64,000 nucleotides of DNA from Xanthobacteraceae bacterium (GTDB lineage Bacteria > Pseudomonadota > Alphaproteobacteria > Rhizobiales > Xanthobacteraceae), in contig JALHMF010000005.1 in the NCBI GenBank assembly GCA_022844205.1, forward strand, positions 62,001 to 126,000, given 5' to 3'. The notes beneath the pieces are model-generated. The model did no database searches. It had not been told where the DNA came from and saw only the letters and a list, made by a program, of their open reading frames with translations. Positions 55,670 to 64,000 of the stretch are shown piece after piece; positions within the stretch are counted from its first letter, which is position 1; every line of letters begins with the position of its first letter. The translations under genes were made by a program, and so were the position numbers.

Positions 55670-56413
55670 TCAGAACGGCGCGTAGAGCGACGTCGTGAGA
55701 TAATATCCGCTGCCTTTATCCGAATTGTCGAGAGCGCCCGCGGCGAGCGCCAAGATCTGCGCGCCGAGTGAAATGTTCATGGCCATGCCGCCGCGATATT
55801 CCCGATAGCGTTCGTTGCCGAGGATTGCCGATTCCACGCCGAGCGTGAAGCGCCCGTTCAATTCGCGGGCGATCAATGCGCGCGCGCTGTAGCTGACATA
55901 GACGCTGGAAATCGAGGCGCTCGCCGTCGCGATCCACTGTTCGGCGGGACGTGTGAAAATTTCGATGAGCGCTTTCACGCCGGCCTCGGTGCCGGTTGCG
56001 CGATTGCCGGGATCGGGCTTTGCCAGCGAATGATGCTCGACATGCGCGCCGATATAGGCGGTGACGATGGCGCGGGAGAAATCCTGCCGCCAGCCGAGCA
56101 TGAATTCGCCGCTGGTGGTTTCGCCGTCGTTGACGCCGCCGGGTACAACAGACGCGTCATAGCTGTAGCGGCCATAGCCGCCCATGATGCGCAGGCGCGG
56201 TCCGTCATGCTGAAGGAGCGCGACCGGTGCCACGACCGCGCCGATCCATGCCGAGGAAGAGTCGCGCGCGACATCGACGCCGCCGAACAGGAACATCTTG
56301 TCCCTCAGCGCCGGCGGCGTGATCGGCGCATCGTTGGCAAGGGACGGGCAGCAGGCAGTCCCCGCGGTCAAAGCAACCACGAGCGCGCCGATTTGGCGTG
56401 CTGCCGGCCCCAT
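55670..56413 (-). CDS. BcsS-like cellulose biosynthesis-associated protein
   Basis: A ~247-residue exported protein. The ATG at 56413 gives the signal peptide MGPAARQIGALVVALTAGTACCPSLA; a longer start at 56464 adds 17 residues before it. The rest alternates short beta strands with aromatic ends (LFGGVDVARDSSSAWIGAVVAPVALL, MGGYGRYSYDA, TAYIGAHVEHHSLAKPDPGNRATGTEAGVK, YYLTTSLYAPF), like the outer-membrane beta-barrel family named BcsS. No other cellulose gene is nearby, so any role in cellulose export is only by family. Confidence 0.7.
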   Translation of the reverse strand: MGPAARQIGALVVALTAGTACCPSLANDAPITPPALRDKMFLFGGVDVARDSSSAWIGAVVAPVALLQHDGPRLRIMGGYGRYSYDASVVPGGVNDGETTSGEFMLGWRQDFSRAIVTAYIGAHVEHHSLAKPDPGNRATGTEAGVKALIEIFTRPAEQWIATASASISSVYVSYSARALIARELNGRFTLGVESAILGNERYREYRGGMAMNISLGAQILALAAGALDNSDKGSGYYLTTSLYAPF

Positions 56414-56707
56414 CGTTAGCGGCCCCCGATCGACCGAAACGGGCGAAATCGTCTTCGCCCGCAATTAGGCATTGTCGGAAGGGCAGGTTGCGGGGCCGCA
56501 GTTACCCTGAATTGTACGGTTCAACGATGGATTGAGTTTCGTTGAATCTCAGTGATTTGTGGGAATTCAGCGCCGGAATGTGAGGGCAGTGGATAAGGCC
56601 TGGATGGTATTTGCTTCCGGCCGCATGGGCCGCCTGCGAAATGGGCGGGGGTACTATCGCTGCCGCGCGGGTATAATCGGAAAAAGCCGAAAGGGAGTCG
56701 CGGTCCA
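56414..56707. other. Divergent gap between the BcsS-like and MFS genes
   Basis: This 294-base region must hold the promoters of both divergent genes. Short frames here have no ribosome binding site; I see no repeat of the common families and no operator I can name. AAAGCCGAAAGGGAGTCGCGG just before the MFS gene gives it a GGGAG ribosome binding site. Confidence 0.4.
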
Positions 56708-57910
56708 ATGGACGCCAAAAGACGCCAGTTTGCCTTCATCAATGCCGCGCATTTCGTGGACCACTATGTGCTGCTGATTTTTCCGACCGTGGTGATCGGC
56801 CTCGAGACGGATCTGAAGCGCTCCTATGCGGACCTGATCCTGCTTTCGTCGGCGTGTTTCGTGGCGTTCGGCCTGTTCTCGCTGCCGTGGGGCTGGCTCG
56901 GCGATCACTGGAGCCGCCGCAAGCTGCTCGCGATTTTCTTCCTCGGTTGCTCGGGATCGCTGCTGGCCGCGGCGGCGGCGCCGAACTTGATCGTGCTGGC
57001 GGTGGCGCTGTTCGTGCTCGGCATTTTCGCCGCGATCTATCACCCGGTCGGTATCACGCTGCTTCTGTCGAACGCGAAGGACCGCGGGCGCGATCTCGCC
57101 ACCAATGGCGTGTTCGGCAATCTCGGTGTCGCCTTCGCACCGGGGGTGACGGCGGTAATCGCCTATTTCGCGGGCTGGCGGATGGCGTTCGTGATTCCGG
57201 CCGTGATCTTCGCGGGCATCGGCTTCGCCTATACGATGATGACGGAAGAGGGCGCCGACAAACCGGCCGACCGCGCGCGCGTCGCGGAAATGCCGCTCAG
57301 TTTCTACATCGCGGCTGCGATCTTCGGCACGTTCGCGCTGATCTCGTTCGCGGGCGGGCTCGTGTTCAACGTGGTGACGGTCGCGATTCCGAAGATCGTG
57401 GATGAAAAACTGGCGCAGGACATTCCGCTGGTGCTGATCGGCACCATCGCAACGGTTGTGCTGCTGTTCGGCGGTGTTGCGCAGATCGTAATGGGGCGGC
57501 TGGTGTCGAAATATCCGCCGCACTTCCTGTTCGCGGCGATCGGCGTCGTGCAGTTGGCCGGCATCGCCATCGCGACCATCGCGACCGGGCTGCCGCTCCT
57601 GATCGCGCTCGCCATCGCCATCATCGGCATTTACGGGCAGGTGACGGTGGGCGACGTGGTGATGGCGCGCTATACGGCCGACGCCTGGCGCGGGCGCATC
57701 TATTCGGTGCGTTATTTCCTCGCCTTCATCTCGAGCGGTGTCGCGATCTCACTGATCGCCCTGCTGCACGGGCAGGGCGGGTTCTATCTCGTGCTCGCGG
57801 TGACATCGCTGCTGGCGCTGGTGTTCGCGATCTGCGCTTTCACGATCGCGCTGCTGGCGAACCGGGTGGAGACGGCGGCGGCCTCGGCGCGGCCGGCGCC
57901 CGCCGAATAA
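56708..57910 (+). CDS. MFS transporter
   Basis: A 400-residue major facilitator with 12 predicted helices. MDAKRRQFAFINAAHFVDHYVLLIFPTVVIGL, the loop motif WGWLGDHWSRRKLLA between helices 2 and 3, and GIFAAIYHPVGITLL point to the group near fosmidomycin-resistance (Fsr) type exporters. Substrate unknown. It stands alone, with the TetR-controlled efflux operon 153 bases downstream in the same direction. Confidence 0.88.
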   Translation: MDAKRRQFAFINAAHFVDHYVLLIFPTVVIGLETDLKRSYADLILLSSACFVAFGLFSLPWGWLGDHWSRRKLLAIFFLGCSGSLLAAAAAPNLIVLAVALFVLGIFAAIYHPVGITLLLSNAKDRGRDLATNGVFGNLGVAFAPGVTAVIAYFAGWRMAFVIPAVIFAGIGFAYTMMTEEGADKPADRARVAEMPLSFYIAAAIFGTFALISFAGGLVFNVVTVAIPKIVDEKLAQDIPLVLIGTIATVVLLFGGVAQIVMGRLVSKYPPHFLFAAIGVVQLAGIAIATIATGLPLLIALAIAIIGIYGQVTVGDVVMARYTADAWRGRIYSVRYFLAFISSGVAISLIALLHGQGGFYLVLAVTSLLALVFAICAFTIALLANRVETAAASARPAPAE

Positions 57911-58034
57911 CTCAGCAAAAACAGACATTTGCATTGGACCGGCGGATCGCATCCGCCGGCCTCATGCGTTTTGCGCGCGACCCATGCGGACGCCGCAACA
58001 CATCGGGCTGGACCGGGTGATCCCCTCATGTTAA

Positions 58035-58052
58035 TGACTGACTAGTCAGTCA
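58035..58052. promoter_or_regulatory. TetR-family operator, perfect 18-base palindrome
   Basis: TGACTGACTAGTCAGTCA reads the same on both strands and lies 11 bases before the tetR-like start codon. TGACTNACTNAGTCA-like palindromes are typical operators of TetR-family repressors that control their own operon. Confidence 0.88.
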
Positions 58053-58063
58053 AAAGTGTAATC

Positions 58064-58786
58064 ATGGCAATCCAACAGACCAGAAAAAGCGGGCGGGGCG
58101 GGCGCGGGTTGGCCAAGCGATTGCGCGGGTCCTCGCGTGTGCCGCCAGTCCGCGAGGGTAGCAAGGCAGCATCCAAGGACGCACGCGCGGAGAAATCCGC
58201 CGCGCGCCGCGAGGCGATCCTGGCCGCGGCCCTCGATGAATTTTCCGCGCAGGGATTTGCCGCGGCCCGCCTCGACGATGTGGCGGAGCGGGCGGGTGTC
58301 GCCAAGGGCACGATCTATCTGCACTTCAAGGACAAGGAGATGCTGTTCCAGGAACTGATCCGCTCGGCGCTCAGCCCGTTCATCGCGACGGTCGAAGCCG
58401 CACCCGCCGCCAATCTTCCGTTCCGCGTGGTGGCGGAAGCGCTCGTCGGCAATTTCGTGCGGGAGGTTCTCTCCACCAAGCGCAAGCACATTATCCGGCT
58501 GATCATGTCGGAGGGCCGGCGCTTTCCGAAACTTTCCGAGTTCTATTATCGCGAAGTCGTCGCGCGCGCGCTGATGGCGATGCGGCAATTGATCAAGATC
58601 GGGATCGCGCGCGGCGAACTGAAGCACGAGGCGCTGGAGAAATTCCCGCAGCTTATTGTGGCACCGGCGCTTGTTGCCATTGTCTGGGACGATCTCTTCG
58701 ACCGCTACGAGCGGCTCGATCCCGAAGCGCTGATGCGCGCGCATTTCGAAATCCTGTTCGCGCCCTTAGAGGGGAAGGCGTCATGA
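58064..58786 (+). CDS. TetR/AcrR-family repressor of the efflux operon
   Basis: A 240-residue regulator. After a ~45-residue basic N-terminal extension (RKSGRGGRGLAKRLRGSSR) comes the TetR helix-turn-helix: AARREAILAAALDEFSAQGFAAARLDDVAERAGVAKGTIYLHFKDKEMLFQELI. The rest is a helical ligand domain of the CecR/YbiH-like kind. The perfect operator overlaps its promoter, so it is autoregulated and controls hlyD-ABC-permease. The stop overlaps the next start by ATGA. The true start may be internal. Confidence 0.9.
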   Translation: MAIQQTRKSGRGGRGLAKRLRGSSRVPPVREGSKAASKDARAEKSAARREAILAAALDEFSAQGFAAARLDDVAERAGVAKGTIYLHFKDKEMLFQELIRSALSPFIATVEAAPAANLPFRVVAEALVGNFVREVLSTKRKHIIRLIMSEGRRFPKLSEFYYREVVARALMAMRQLIKIGIARGELKHEALEKFPQLIVAPALVAIVWDDLFDRYERLDPEALMRAHFEILFAPLEGKAS

Positions 58787-59544
58787 AAAATCTTGTTCGA
58801 TTGTTCACGGCCGCGTCGCTGGCGCTTACGCTCGCCGCCTGCGGCAACGGAAACGACGGCTCCTATCAGGGTTGGGCCGAGGGCGAATTCATTTTCGTCG
58901 GACCGGACGAAAACGGCCGCATGGAAGAGTTGAAGGTCCGCGCGGGCGATACGGTGAAGACCGGAGACCTTCTGTTTACGGTCGATGCGGAGTTGCAGGA
59001 AGCGGACCTGAAAGTCGCCGAAGCGACCAATGCGATGGCGAAGCAGGCCTATGAGCGCGCGCAGGCATTGGCGAAAACCGGCTCGGGCAGCCAAAAAACT
59101 TACGATGAAGCGCAAGCGGCTCTGCGCGAAGCCGAAGCGCGCGAGCGCGCGGCAAAGACGCGGCTCGACCGGCGCAAGCTGAACAGTCCCGTGAGCGGCG
59201 CCGTGCAGCAGATCTATTATCGCCCGGGCGAGATGGTGACGGCGGGCAAGCCCGCAATTTCCATTCTGCCGCCGGGCAATCTCAAGGTCCGCTTTTTCGT
59301 GCCGCAGTCGGAGATCGCGAAAATCGCGCTCGGCGACGCGGTGAAAATTTCCTGCGACAATTGCGCGGAGAACATCACCGGCAAGGTGACGTTCATCGCG
59401 GGCTCGGCGGAATATACGCCGCCCGTCATCTACAGCCAGGAAGAACGGAACAAGCTGGTGTTCCTGATCGAGGCGCGGCCTTCAAGGCCGGAACTGCTTC
59501 GCGTCGGGCAGCCGGTTTCGGTCGAACTCCTGCCGAAGAACTGA
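58783..59544 (+). CDS. HlyD-family membrane fusion lipoprotein of an ABC efflux system
   Basis: A 253-residue periplasmic adaptor. MKNLVRLFTAASLALTLAACGN ends with the lipobox LAAC. Then a biotinyl-lipoyl-like half (RAGDTVKTGDLLFTVDAEL), an alpha-helical hairpin (KVAEATNAMAKQAYERAQALAKTGSG through ARERAAKTRLDRRKL), the second half (SPVSGAVQQIYYRPGEMV) and a beta domain. The order TetR-HlyD-ATPase-permease resembles E. coli ybiH-ybhGFSR, which exports cationic drugs. Confidence 0.9.
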   Translation: MKNLVRLFTAASLALTLAACGNGNDGSYQGWAEGEFIFVGPDENGRMEELKVRAGDTVKTGDLLFTVDAELQEADLKVAEATNAMAKQAYERAQALAKTGSGSQKTYDEAQAALREAEARERAAKTRLDRRKLNSPVSGAVQQIYYRPGEMVTAGKPAISILPPGNLKVRFFVPQSEIAKIALGDAVKISCDNCAENITGKVTFIAGSAEYTPPVIYSQEERNKLVFLIEARPSRPELLRVGQPVSVELLPKN

Positions 59545-59546
59545 TC

Positions 59547-60482
59547 ATGGTGCCCGCTTCCGACATCGTCATCGACGTTCACGGCCTGACCAAGCGCTTC
59601 GACGGGCGGGCGGTGGTGAAGAACGTCTCGATGCAGGTGAAGCGCGGGACGATCTACGGATTTCTCGGGCCGAACGGTTCCGGCAAGACGACGACGATCC
59701 GCATGCTGTGCGGATTGCTGACGCCGGACGAGGGGAGCGGCAAGACGCTCGGCTACGACATTTTGACGGAGACCGACAAGATCAAGCGTCAGGTCGGCTA
59801 CATGACGCAGAAGTTCTCGCTCTATCAGGATCTCTCCGTGCGCGAGAATCTGGAATTCGTCGCGCGACTCTACGGACTGGAAAAGCCGGAGGCCGCGGCA
59901 CAGGCGATGATCGACCGGCTCGGCCTGCACGGACGCGAGAAGCAACTGGCCGGCGAACTCTCCGGCGGCTGGAAGCAGCGCCTCGCACTCGGCGCCTGCA
60001 CACTGCCGGGACCGCAGTTGCTGCTGCTCGACGAGCCGACCGCGGGCGTCGACCCGAAGGCGCGGCGCGAATTCTGGAACGAGATTCACGCGCTCGCCGC
60101 CGAAGGACTGACGGCGCTTGTCTCCACGCATTACATGGACGAGGCCGAACGCTGCCACGAGATCGCGTACATCGCGTATGGCGAACTCCTCACGCACGGC
60201 ACGGTGCAAGAAGTAGTCGACCACGCGAACCTGACAACCTACACCGTCGGCGGAAAAAATCTCGCACCCTTGCAACACGAACTTACCGGAAAGCCGGGGA
60301 TCGACATGGTGGCGCCGTTCGGCGCTTCGCTGCACGTTTCCTCGCGCGATGCGAAGGCGCTGGAGGCGGCGATTGCGCCTTACCGCAAGCAGCCTGGATT
60401 GAAATGGGAAAAATCCGAGCCGTCGCTCGAGGACGTGTTCATCGATCTCATGACCCGCGCGAAGGATAATTTTCAGTCATGA
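59547..60482 (+). CDS. ABC transporter ATPase of the efflux system
   Basis: A 311-residue ATPase: Walker A GPNGSGKTTTIRMLCGLL, signature LSGGWKQRLALG, Walker B LLLLDEPTAGVDP, switch STHYMDEAERC. Family: CcmA/YbhF type that pairs with ABC-2 permeases. Only one nucleotide-binding domain is present, whereas E. coli YbhF has two. It starts two bases after the HlyD gene stop. Confidence 0.93.
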   Translation: MVPASDIVIDVHGLTKRFDGRAVVKNVSMQVKRGTIYGFLGPNGSGKTTTIRMLCGLLTPDEGSGKTLGYDILTETDKIKRQVGYMTQKFSLYQDLSVRENLEFVARLYGLEKPEAAAQAMIDRLGLHGREKQLAGELSGGWKQRLALGACTLPGPQLLLLDEPTAGVDPKARREFWNEIHALAAEGLTALVSTHYMDEAERCHEIAYIAYGELLTHGTVQEVVDHANLTTYTVGGKNLAPLQHELTGKPGIDMVAPFGASLHVSSRDAKALEAAIAPYRKQPGLKWEKSEPSLEDVFIDLMTRAKDNFQS

Positions 60483-60513
60483 ACCCATGCAGGCGCGGCG
60501 CCTCCTCTCTTTC

Positions 60514-60633
60514 CTCTCCCCCTGCAAGGGGGAGGGCAGCACGCTTTAGCGTCGAGCGGGTGGGGGTCATTTTACGGCTGACCTCCGCCCCGCCTCGCTT
60601 TGCTCGGCGACCCTCCCCCTTGCAGGGGGAGGG
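60514..60633. repeat. Intergenic repeat (CCCCCTGCAAGGGGGAGG class) inside the efflux operon
   Basis: CTCCCCCTGCAAGGGGGAGGG at 60516-60536 and CCCTCCCCCTTGCAGGGGGAGGG near 60611-60633, with GGTGGGGG/CCTCCGCCCC between. It separates the ATPase and permease genes and is like the clusters at 4233 and 44069. Confidence 0.75.
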
Positions 60634-60699
60634 ATGGAGTTGCGGGGTTCAGCGACCCTTTGTCTTTCCGGGTGGATGTTTGTTCGCCGGAGCGGCGCC

Positions 60700-61830
60700 A
60701 TGAAATTCTTCTCGGCCGGCTTCCTCACGCGCACTTACGCCATACTGATGAAGGAATTCATCCAGCTGCGGCGCGACCGCGTCACCTTCGCGATGATCGT
60801 GATGCTGCCAATCATGCAACTCCTCTTGTTCGGCTATGCGATCAACACCACGCCGCGCAACCTGCCGACGGCGGTGTTGCTGCAGGAATCGAGCGATGTC
60901 GGCCGTTCCATCATCGCGGCCCTCAAGAACACCCGGTATTTCACCATCACGCATCAGCTCAGTGACGAAGCCGAGTTCGACCGGGTCATCCGCTCCGGCA
61001 AGGTGCTGTTTGCCATCGAAATCCCTGCGAATTTTGAACGCTCGCTGCGCCGCGGCGATACACCGGCGCTGCTGGTCGCGGCCGACGCAACCGATCCCGT
61101 GGCCGCAGGCTCCGCGCTCAGTGCATTGGGGCGCATCGTGCAGACCGCACTCGTGCACGACTATGCGCTGCCGCAGCAGGAGCCGGCGCTGTTCGAGATC
61201 CGCAGCCATGCGCGCTACAATCCTTCAGCGAACAGCTCGCTGAACATCGTACCGGGTCTCGTCGGCGTGATCCTCACCATGACGATGCTGGTGTTCACGG
61301 CGCTTTCGGTCACGCGCGAGATCGAGCGCGGCACGATGGAAACGCTGCTGGCGATGCCGGTGAAGCCGATCGAGGTGATGCTCGGAAAGATCCTTCCTTA
61401 CGTGCTGGTCGGATTCATTCAAGCATCGCTGATTATCGCGTTTGGCTCGTTGTTGTTCGGGGTGCCGGTGATCGGCAGCCTGACGCTGCTTGCGGTCCTG
61501 TCCACATTGTTTATCGCAACCAATCTTTCGATCGGCTACACGTTTTCGACTGTGGCCCAGAACCAGCTCCAGGCCGTGCAGATGACGTTCATGTTCTTTC
61601 TGCCGAACCTGCTGCTGTCGGGATTTATGTTTCCCTTTGCAGGCATGCCGAACTGGGCGCAGACAGTGGGTGAATTCCTTCCGCTCACGCATTATCTCCG
61701 GATCGTCCGGGCGATCATGCTGAAAGGGGCCACGTTCGCAGAGCTTCAATACGATACGCTGGCGATGTTTCTGCTGATGTTGCTTGCGATGTTCGTGGCG
61801 CTGCGCCGCTTCCGCACGACACTGGACTGA
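60700..61830 (+). CDS. ABC-2 type permease of the efflux system
   Basis: A 376-residue membrane protein: N-terminal helix in KEFIQLRRDRVTFAMIVMLPIMQLLLFGYAINTTP, a large periplasmic loop, then five helices with LSVTREIERGTMETLLAMPVKPIEVMLGKILPYVLVGF, the ABC-2 signature. GGAG (60689-60692) supports the ATG at 60700. One permease gene is present, so the functional transporter would be a homodimer. Terminates the operon. Confidence 0.92.
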   Translation: MKFFSAGFLTRTYAILMKEFIQLRRDRVTFAMIVMLPIMQLLLFGYAINTTPRNLPTAVLLQESSDVGRSIIAALKNTRYFTITHQLSDEAEFDRVIRSGKVLFAIEIPANFERSLRRGDTPALLVAADATDPVAAGSALSALGRIVQTALVHDYALPQQEPALFEIRSHARYNPSANSSLNIVPGLVGVILTMTMLVFTALSVTREIERGTMETLLAMPVKPIEVMLGKILPYVLVGFIQASLIIAFGSLLFGVPVIGSLTLLAVLSTLFIATNLSIGYTFSTVAQNQLQAVQMTFMFFLPNLLLSGFMFPFAGMPNWAQTVGEFLPLTHYLRIVRAIMLKGATFAELQYDTLAMFLLMLLAMFVALRRFRTTLD

Positions 61831-62631
61831 TTACTTCAGGCGCCGGATCAATTCCATCGCTGCGGCGGGTGCGCGGACTTTTCCTTCGTGGATGAAATAG
61901 ATGAACACATCGCGCGGCTTCAAAGCGGGCTTGGTCTTTTCCACATGCGGCAGGGACGGGATGTCCTTGCCGGCGGCCCATGCTTTGGCGTGCTTTGCCC
62001 AGACGTCCAGTTCTTTTGGCGGATAGCCGGTCTTCATCTTGTCCTTGCCGCGCTGCAGCCGCGCATAGACAAAATCGCCGGTGATGTCGGCGATGTTCGC
62101 GTATTCGACGTGATCGGTGAAGACGATGGGCGTGTTGAAATCGCGCGCGAGCTCGATGAAAGCGGGTGTACAAAAACTTTCATTGCGCGGCTCGATGACG
62201 TGGCGGATTTTGCGGCCGCCGAATGTCCGCGGGAGCAATTCCAGGAATTTGCCAAAGTCCGCCTCGTCGAATTTCTTGGTTGGCGCGAACTGCCAGAGCA
62301 GGGGGCCGAGCTTGTCGCCGAGTTCGGTGATGCCGCTCTCGATGAAGCGCTTGATGGAGTCGCCGGCCTCCGCGAGCACGCGCCGGTTTACGGCGTAACG
62401 GACCCCTTTCAGCGCAAACTTGAATCCGTCGGGTGCTTCCGACGCCCACTTCCGGAATGTTTTCGCGTTCTGCGTGCGGTAGAACGTGCCGTTCACCTCT
62501 ATGGAAGTGAGTTTTCGGCTGGCGTATTCCAGCTCCTTCGCTTGCGGCAATCCTTTCGGATAAAACACGCCGCGCCACGGCTCGTAGGTCCAGCCGCCGA
62601 TGCCTGTATAGATGTTTCCGGATTTCGCCAT
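61831..62631 (-). CDS. DUF72 (YecE-like) protein
   Basis: A 266-residue TIM-barrel protein of the DUF72/YecE family: IYTGIGGWTYEPWRGVFYPKGLPQAKELEYASRKLTSIEVNGTFYRTQNAKTFRKWASEAPDGFKFALKG. Biochemical role is not established. The ATG at 62631 shares its A with the stop of the DUF488 gene (TGATG), so the pair is coupled. Confidence 0.9.
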   Translation of the reverse strand: MAKSGNIYTGIGGWTYEPWRGVFYPKGLPQAKELEYASRKLTSIEVNGTFYRTQNAKTFRKWASEAPDGFKFALKGVRYAVNRRVLAEAGDSIKRFIESGITELGDKLGPLLWQFAPTKKFDEADFGKFLELLPRTFGGRKIRHVIEPRNESFCTPAFIELARDFNTPIVFTDHVEYANIADITGDFVYARLQRGKDKMKTGYPPKELDVWAKHAKAWAAGKDIPSLPHVEKTKPALKPRDVFIYFIHEGKVRAPAAAMELIRRLK

Positions 62632-63086
62632 CACAGCAACGGATCGGCGAACAGGTTTTCGATCTTCGCACCGGTCGACTCATGCACGAGTTCGGCGATG
62701 CGCTTGCGATGGCATTCGTCGGGGTTGCGCTCGTAACAGAGCAGGCACACGCGCTTGCCCTCCTTCACAAGCGTTTGAAGTTCGGACAACTGTTCCTGGG
62801 CGGCGGCGGTCCTGATCTGCTTCTCGTAGATTTTCCATAACTTCTTGAGATCGCCCGCGCGCGCCGCCTCGCGGCCTTCGGCGGGTGTGCCGAGCTTCTG
62901 GAAATGCAGGTACTGGATACCGGCCTCGTTCAGGGAGGCCGAGAGCATCTTTTTCGAGAACCCGGCCCGGCGGGATGCGGCGACGGCGCGGGTATCCACA
63001 AGGATTTCCACGCGCTCACGCTTCAGTGATGCGATCACATCGCCAAGGGCGGATTTTTCGTAGCCAATGGTATACAGGGAAGCCAT
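62628..63086 (-). CDS. DUF488 protein
   Basis: A ~151-residue DUF488 family protein: MASLYTIGYEKSALGDVIASLKRERVEILVDTRAVAASRRAGFSKKMLSASLNEAGIQYLHFQKLGTP and the conserved Cys motif VCLLCYERNPDECHRKRIAELV. The TIGYEK and CxxCxxxxxxCHR patterns are diagnostic; function unknown. Its stop codon (TGA, about 62631-62633) overlaps the DUF72 start. DUF488 and DUF72 are often neighbours, which suggests a shared process. The longer start at 63107 is less like the family. Confidence 0.88.
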
Positions 63087-63154
63087 GCGGACCCATTTTA
63101 CCCGCAAGCCGGGTTAAAATAAAAATCCACCCTGTGCATCCATCCTTACGGGAG

Positions 63155-63214
63155 GGGTGTTTCACCCATGCGGCCCGGGGAAGTTGGGCCGCGCAGATGC
63201 CGCCTGAAAGCGGC
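63155..63214 (+). promoter_or_regulatory. Structured leader of the superoxide dismutase gene
   Basis: Three consecutive hairpins lie just before the ribosome binding site: GGGTG-TTT-CACCC (63155-63167), GCGGCCC...GGGCCGC (63170-63192) and GCCGC-CTGAAA-GCGGC (63199-63214). The GGAGG at 63223-63227 is free. It may stabilise or regulate the mRNA; no known riboswitch class is evident. Confidence 0.45.
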
Positions 63215-63234
63215 GTGTTTCGGGAGGTTTCTCA

Positions 63235-63960
63235 ATGATCAAAGTTGACCGCCGTACCCTTATGGTCGGTGCCGCCGCTGTCGGCGTCTATGCCACCGTG
63301 AAATCCACGTATGTTTCCGCACAGGCCGCCGCCGGCCCCTTCACGCTGGCGCCGCTACCTTATGCGCCGAACAAGAACGAGCCGCATATCGACACGATGA
63401 CGATGGAAATCCATCACGGCCGTCATCACGCGCTTTTCGTCAACAACCTGAACGGCGCGGCCAAGGATAACGCTGAACTTTTCAAGAAGCCGATCCAGGA
63501 ACTGATCGGCAACCTGAACAGCGTGCCGGAAAATCTCCGCACGCTCGTCCGCAACTCGGGCGGCGGCCATGCCAACCACACCATGTTCTGGCAGATCATG
63601 GGCGGCTCCGGCGGCGAGCCGAGCGGTGCGATCGCCGATGCGATCAAGTCCGATCTCGGCGGCTTCGAGAAAATGCAGGGTGACTTCAACGCGCGCGGAG
63701 TCGCCGTGTTCGGCTCCGGCTGGGTGTTCGTCGCATCCGACAAGGGCGGCAAGCTCTCGCTCGTCTCGAAGGGCGGCCAGGACAACCCGCTCATGGACGG
63801 TTTGATGCCGATCTTCGGCAACGACGTCTGGGAACACGCATACTATCTCAAGTACCAGAACCGCCGCGCGGACTACCTCAAGTCCTGGTGGAACGTCGTC
63901 GACTGGGCGAAGGTCAACGAGCGTTACGCCGCAGCCAAGTCCGGCAAGTTCACCATTTAA
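63235..63960 (+). CDS. Exported Fe/Mn superoxide dismutase
   Basis: A 241-residue SOD with an export signal. The N-terminus VDRRTLMVGAAAVGVYATVKSTYVSAQA has an Arg-Arg pair (6-7) before a hydrophobic core, as in Tat signals, so the folded metalloenzyme likely goes to the periplasm. The metal ligands are His in MEIHHGRHHALFV, His in GGGHANHTMFW, and Asp/His in GNDVWEHAYYLKYQNRR. The Gly-rich FNARGVAVFGSGWVFV region fits the Fe/Mn family; metal choice is not decided by sequence here. GGAGG seven bases upstream sets the ATG. Confidence 0.92.
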   Translation: MIKVDRRTLMVGAAAVGVYATVKSTYVSAQAAAGPFTLAPLPYAPNKNEPHIDTMTMEIHHGRHHALFVNNLNGAAKDNAELFKKPIQELIGNLNSVPENLRTLVRNSGGGHANHTMFWQIMGGSGGEPSGAIADAIKSDLGGFEKMQGDFNARGVAVFGSGWVFVASDKGGKLSLVSKGGQDNPLMDGLMPIFGNDVWEHAYYLKYQNRRADYLKSWWNVVDWAKVNERYAAAKSGKFTI

Positions 63961-64000
63961 ATTTCTTCGCCTGCATTACCAAAAACGTCATGGCCGGGCT

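Overview
The window is high-GC alphaproteobacterial chromosome, most like Hyphomicrobiales of the Bradyrhizobium/Xanthobacteraceae type. Supports are the gene families (CckA next to FlhB, eukaryote-like NADP-IDH, the F1-ATPase zeta-type DUF1476 inhibitor, PurS/Q/L, DUF6867 inside a liv cluster), a GAAC-N7-GAAC SOS box before recA, GGAAC-N16-CGTT general-stress promoters, and many mosaic palindromic repeats between genes. I see no rRNA, tRNA, prophage, insertion sequence or CRISPR array.

Layout. 1-4182: end of the flagellar export genes (fliR, flhB) and the cell-cycle hybrid kinase cckA. 4183-8536: an accessory stretch with a nitrilase between diverged ~100-bp direct repeats, a SemiSWEET transporter, a toxin-antitoxin pair whose toxin is frameshifted, a second pair between two 226-bp direct repeats, and an AT-richer orphan gene. 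8537-11106: tartrate/malate-type dehydrogenase with a Bug-type solute-binding protein. 11251-16956: recA, alaS, icd. 17140-22826: a four-gene, translationally coupled glycosyltransferase operon on the minus strand, with two intact-looking and two catalytically degenerate paralogues. 22911-26774: trmJ fused to a DUF559-like tail, murI, rpsD and two tandem two-helix membrane proteins. 26829-33628: FAD oxidoreductase, then purC-purS-purQ-purL-bolA-grxD on the minus strand, divergent from DUF1476. 33625-39551: HpcH/HpaI aldolase with no conventional start, a secreted SH3/DGDG-repeat/poly-Gln protein, purB, rpe and a D-amino-acid dehydrogenase. 39648-47370: P1 peptidase, CcdA and a complete branched-chain amino-acid ABC importer (livH-M-G-F, DUF6867, livK). 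47603-53010: a Gln/Gly-rich miniprotein, an AraC regulator, pcaB-D-C, then the small and FAD subunits of a CO-dehydrogenase-like molybdenum hydroxylase. 53007-55660: its cofactor-maturation genes; the large catalytic subunit is absent. 55670-63960: BcsS-like protein, MFS transporter, a TetR-HlyD-ABC-permease efflux operon with a perfect operator, DUF72/DUF488, and an exported Fe/Mn superoxide dismutase.

The most unusual signals are: (i) the glycosyltransferase operon pairing active-looking with DXD-less paralogues; (ii) perfect GGAAC-N16-CGTT promoters in front of the two unrelated Gln-rich low-complexity genes, suggesting a shared general-stress role; (iii) toxin-antitoxin and nitrilase cargo between direct repeats; (iv) the molybdenum hydroxylase locus that has lost its catalytic subunit cleanly.
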